In this document: piece after piece, positions 6,238-8,234 of the stretch
Layout: each line of letters starts with the position of its first letter
How positions within the stretch are numbered: position 1 is the stretch's first letter
Assembly (NCBI GenBank): GCA_021736965.1
Contig: JAIPEV010000070.1
Location: 1 to 8,234 of the forward strand
Length of the DNA: 8,234 nt
DNA from: Halanaerobiales bacterium
GTDB lineage: Bacteria; Bacillota; Halanaerobiia; Halanaerobiales; M55B127
Reading direction: 5' to 3'
Translations under genes and position numbers: made by a program
Notes under the pieces: model-generated
What the model saw: the letters and a program-made list of their open reading frames with translations, nothing else
What the model was told of the DNA's origin: nothing
Database searches by the model: none

Positions 6238-7110
6238 TTGTCTGTAAAAAGAATTAATACTTTTTCTATAGTTGGTTTTGATCCAGACACTGAAGAGTTA
6301 GGTATAGCTGTACAATCAAAATTTTTAGCTGTTGGAGCTGTTGTTCCCTGGGCTAAAGCAGGGGTTGGTGCTATTGCCACCCAGGCATTAGCTAATTTAG
6401 ATTATGGGGTAGACGGTCTTAAATTTCTTAAAGAAGGTCTTAAACCGAAAGAGGTAATTGATAAATTAAAAAATCAAGATGAAAACTATCAAACCAGACA
6501 AGTTGGTATTGTTGATGCAGAGGGCAATTCAGCAAACTTTACAGGCAAGGGTTGCTATGATTGGGCTGGGGGTATTTCAGGAAATAACTATAGTTGTCAG
6601 GGGAATATCTTAGTAGGTGAAGAGACCGTTCAAGCTATGGCTGAAGTATTTGAAAGTAATAATAATGATGATTTAGGAACAAGATTAGTTACTGCTCTCC
6701 AAGCGGGCCAAAAAGCAGGTGGAGATAAAAGAGGTAGACAGTCTGCAGCACTTTTAGTAGTCAAGGAAAACGGCAGTTATGGTGGTTATAACGATAAATA
6801 TATTGATTTAAGAGTTGATGATCATAAAACTCCTATTAAAGAGTTAAAAAGGCTTTTAAATATATTTTATATGTACTTTGGTGATAAACAAGCAAAAAAG
6901 ATTAAGCTTGATGATGACTTAATAAAAAAAGTAAAATATTATCTTACTGAATTAGATATTTTTAAAGGAAAGTTAGATTCAGAAATTGATAAAGAGTTTA
7001 AAAAGGCACTTGAGACATTTTATCATCAAGAGAACTTTGAAGAAAGAAAAACAAAAGTTGGTTATATTGACCAAGATATTTTAAAATATATGGAAGATAA
7101 AATAAAATAA
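6238..7110 (+). CDS. DUF1028 family protein (Ntn-hydrolase-like fold)
   Basis: The family (PF06267) has a solved fold related to N-terminal nucleophile hydrolases, but its reaction is not established. The family signature is clear: N-T-F-S-I-V-G-F-D-P-D-T-E-E-L-G-I-A-V-Q-S at the start, A-T-Q-A-L-A-N further in, and G-R-Q-S-A-A (166-171), followed by R-V-D-D-H (192-196). Many relatives begin Met-Thr-Phe-Ser, so the threonine is exposed after Met removal. Here that residue is T8, after seven extra residues, and if it were the nucleophile the leader would have to be cleaved. Residues from about 215 to 290 form a charged helical tail, where relatives often carry a putative peptidoglycan-binding domain (PF08823); I cannot confirm it here. 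No signal peptide is seen, so it is probably cytoplasmic. Start is TTG 6238, six bases after AGGGGGG (6225-6231). It is the first gene of a probable operon with a small protein and a two-component system. Confidence 0.9.
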   Translation: MSVKRINTFSIVGFDPDTEELGIAVQSKFLAVGAVVPWAKAGVGAIATQALANLDYGVDGLKFLKEGLKPKEVIDKLKNQDENYQTRQVGIVDAEGNSANFTGKGCYDWAGGISGNNYSCQGNILVGEETVQAMAEVFESNNNDDLGTRLVTALQAGQKAGGDKRGRQSAALLVVKENGSYGGYNDKYIDLRVDDHKTPIKELKRLLNIFYMYFGDKQAKKIKLDDDLIKKVKYYLTELDIFKGKLDSEIDKEFKKALETFYHQENFEERKTKVGYIDQDILKYMEDKIK

Positions 7111-7131
7111 TTCACTGGAGGTGTTAACTTT

Positions 7132-7281
7132 ATGGAACGTAAGGACTTTATAATTGAGATTGATAATATGTCAGATAGAAAGTTAAGACAGTTACTTAAT
7201 TTTGTCTATGAGCAGTTTGAAAAGGAAGGTAAAGTAGAGTTATTAGATGATAAGATTAAGGAAATAAAAAAATTTAGCTAA
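7132..7281 (+). CDS. Small protein of 49 residues, unrecognised
   Basis: I do not recognise this protein. ATG 7132 has a good ribosome binding site (GGAGG, 7117-7121, ten bases away), starts 21 bases after the DUF1028 gene and ends at TAA 7279-7281, 15 bases before the response regulator. It begins M-E-R-K-D-F-I-I-E-I-D and is highly charged (Lys, Glu, Asp, Arg), with two likely helices (about 14-31 and 36-48) and no cysteine, membrane segment or signal peptide. It is soluble by appearance. The placement with its own site and tight spacing makes it a real gene rather than a chance frame. Possible roles as an accessory or adaptor to the DUF1028 protein or the two-component system are guesses from position only. 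Confidence 0.8.
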   Translation: MERKDFIIEIDNMSDRKLRQLLNFVYEQFEKEGKVELLDDKIKEIKKFS

Positions 7282-7296
7282 TGAGGTAATTTTATT

Positions 7297-7980
7297 ATGA
7301 CTAAAAAAATATTAATCGTCGATGATGAATATAAAATAAGAAAGATTATTAAAGCTTATTTGAATGATGAGGGATTTAATACTATTACTGCTCAAAATGG
7401 TAAAGAAGCTTTAAATCTATTTGAAAATGAGAGCCCAGATCTAATTGTTTTAGACCTAATGATTCCTGAAATTAGTGGTGAAGAAGTCTGTATGAAAATT
7501 AGAAAAAGATCTGATATTCCGATACTGATGTTAACTGCTAAAGGTCTAGAAGAGGAAAGAGTAAAAGGTTTAGACATAGGGGCTGATGATTACCTTGTCA
7601 AACCTTTCAGTCCAAGAGAGTTAACTGCTCGGGTTAAAGCTATCTTAAGAAGGAGTGACTTTTCTGCTTCAAAAGCAGAAATTTTAAGTTATTTTGATGG
7701 TGATCTAAAAATTTATCCATCAAAAATGAAAGTAACATATAGACAAAAAGATATTAATTTAACCTCAACTGAGTTTGATATACTTTATTATATGTCAAGA
7801 AATCCAAACCAAGTTTTATCTCGTGATCAATTAGTAGATAAGGTATTAGGACTTGAGTTTAAAGGTTTTGATAGAACAATAGATGTTCACATTAAAAATA
7901 TTAGAAAGAAAGTTGATATTACAAATAAAGATCTTATTGAAACTGTTTATGGAGCTGGCTATAGATTTGTAGGTGAATGA
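7297..7980 (+). CDS. Response regulator, OmpR/PhoB family
   Basis: This is a DNA-binding transcription factor controlled by phosphorylation. The receiver domain (about 1-120) has the acidic pocket D9, D10, the phosphoacceptor D53 in V-L-D-L-M-I-P, T80, Y99 and K102 in V-K-P-F, all the expected conserved positions. The winged-helix effector domain (about 130-225) has the usual L-T-S-T-E-F-D-I-L, the R-D-Q-L and T-I-D-V-H-I-K-N-I-R-K-K recognition helix region, and the final V-Y-G-A-G-Y-R-F hairpin. The 227-residue length is standard. ATG 7297 has GAGGT (7283-7287) nine bases before it. The histidine kinase gene starts one base after the stop, so the two form a cognate pair. Its target genes and signal cannot be read from the sequence; the family name alone does not tell whether it is a PhoP, WalR or VanR-like regulator. 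Confidence 0.96.
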   Translation: MTKKILIVDDEYKIRKIIKAYLNDEGFNTITAQNGKEALNLFENESPDLIVLDLMIPEISGEEVCMKIRKRSDIPILMLTAKGLEEERVKGLDIGADDYLVKPFSPRELTARVKAILRRSDFSASKAEILSYFDGDLKIYPSKMKVTYRQKDINLTSTEFDILYYMSRNPNQVLSRDQLVDKVLGLEFKGFDRTIDVHIKNIRKKVDITNKDLIETVYGAGYRFVGE

Positions 7981-7981
7981 A

Positions 7982-8234
7982 ATGAATAAACTTGGACTTA
8001 AAATTTTTATAATATTTTTACTGGTTTCAATTGGAGGATTATTACTTACTTCAGTATTTATTAACTATAGATTTAATTTCTATTTTGAAAATTATCTAAG
8101 AGATATTAGAGAAGATAGAGTAAATAATCTAAAAAATATTTTAGAAGATAGCTATAATCAAAATAACAATTGGAATGAAGCACAACAAATAATAGGTAAC
8201 TTTTCGAGTTTAAATGATTTTAAAGTTATATTAA
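7982..8234 (+). CDS. Sensor histidine kinase, N-terminal part (3' end outside window)
   Basis: Only the first 84 residues are present; the frame is open to the end of the window. After a short Asn-Lys start, residues 8-28 form a membrane helix. A charged extracytoplasmic region follows (N-Y-R-F-N-F-Y-F-E-N-Y-L and helical Glu/Asp/Asn-rich sequence), typical of the sensor part of kinases with two membrane helices. The HAMP, H-box and ATPase domains are not in the window, so the kinase identity rests on the position one base after the response regulator and on the layout. ATG 7982 is preceded by AGGTG (7971-7975), six bases away and inside the end of the regulator gene. This indicates cotranscription and translational coupling. 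Confidence 0.85.
   Translation, partial: MNKLGLKIFIIFLLVSIGGLLLTSVFINYRFNFYFENYLRDIREDRVNNLKNILEDSYNQNNNWNEAQQIIGNFSSLNDFKVIL

Noticed and set aside
7392..7577. Antisense open frame opposite the response regulator
   Set aside because: Fully inside the conserved receiver domain coding region; no independent signals.

Overview
The window is AT-rich, low-GC bacterial DNA (about 30% G+C by eye). Every gene lies on the + strand, and the signals are of Gram-positive type: strong GGAGG-like ribosome binding sites, frequent GTG and TTG starts, and TATAAT-type -10 boxes. Together with the gene content (MrfA/MrfB pair, DUF1028 protein, FMN-binding protein with ApbE and a prenyl synthase) this suggests a Firmicute in the broad sense, most likely an anaerobic clostridium-like or Halanaerobiales-type organism. 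The species cannot be named from this sequence. No mobile element, CRISPR array, rRNA or tRNA was seen, and no gap between genes exceeds about 100 bases.

Region 1 (1-2610) is the 3' end of an electron-transfer locus. It holds the C-terminal part of a protein with repeated FMN_bind domains, a hairpin terminator, a membrane-anchored ApbE FAD:protein FMN transferase, a long-chain polyprenyl diphosphate synthase and a second terminator. ApbE attaches FMN to the threonine of the S-G-A-T motif, which occurs twice in the FMN-binding protein. A polyprenyl synthase beside this pair recalls the flavin-based extracellular electron transfer locus of Listeria (PplA, FmnB/ApbE, DmkB). The window starts too late to show the other members.

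Region 2 (2611-6151) is a DNA repair operon: mrfA (yprA), a superfamily 2 helicase with a C-terminal DUF1998 zinc-cysteine cluster, overlapping by 17 bases mrfB (yprB), a DEDD-type exonuclease with C-terminal TPR-like repeats. In Bacillus subtilis this pair repairs mitomycin C damage.

Region 3 (6152-8234) starts with its own promoter and carries a DUF1028 (Ntn-hydrolase-like) protein, a previously unlisted 49-residue small protein, an OmpR/PhoB response regulator and the start of its sensor histidine kinase, which runs off the window. Gaps of 21, 15 and 1 bases suggest a single transcript, so the small protein and DUF1028 protein may be functionally linked to the two-component system.

Nothing here is clearly a wholly undescribed system. 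The best leads are the possible FMN/quinone electron-transfer locus continuing upstream, and the DUF1028-small protein-two-component arrangement.
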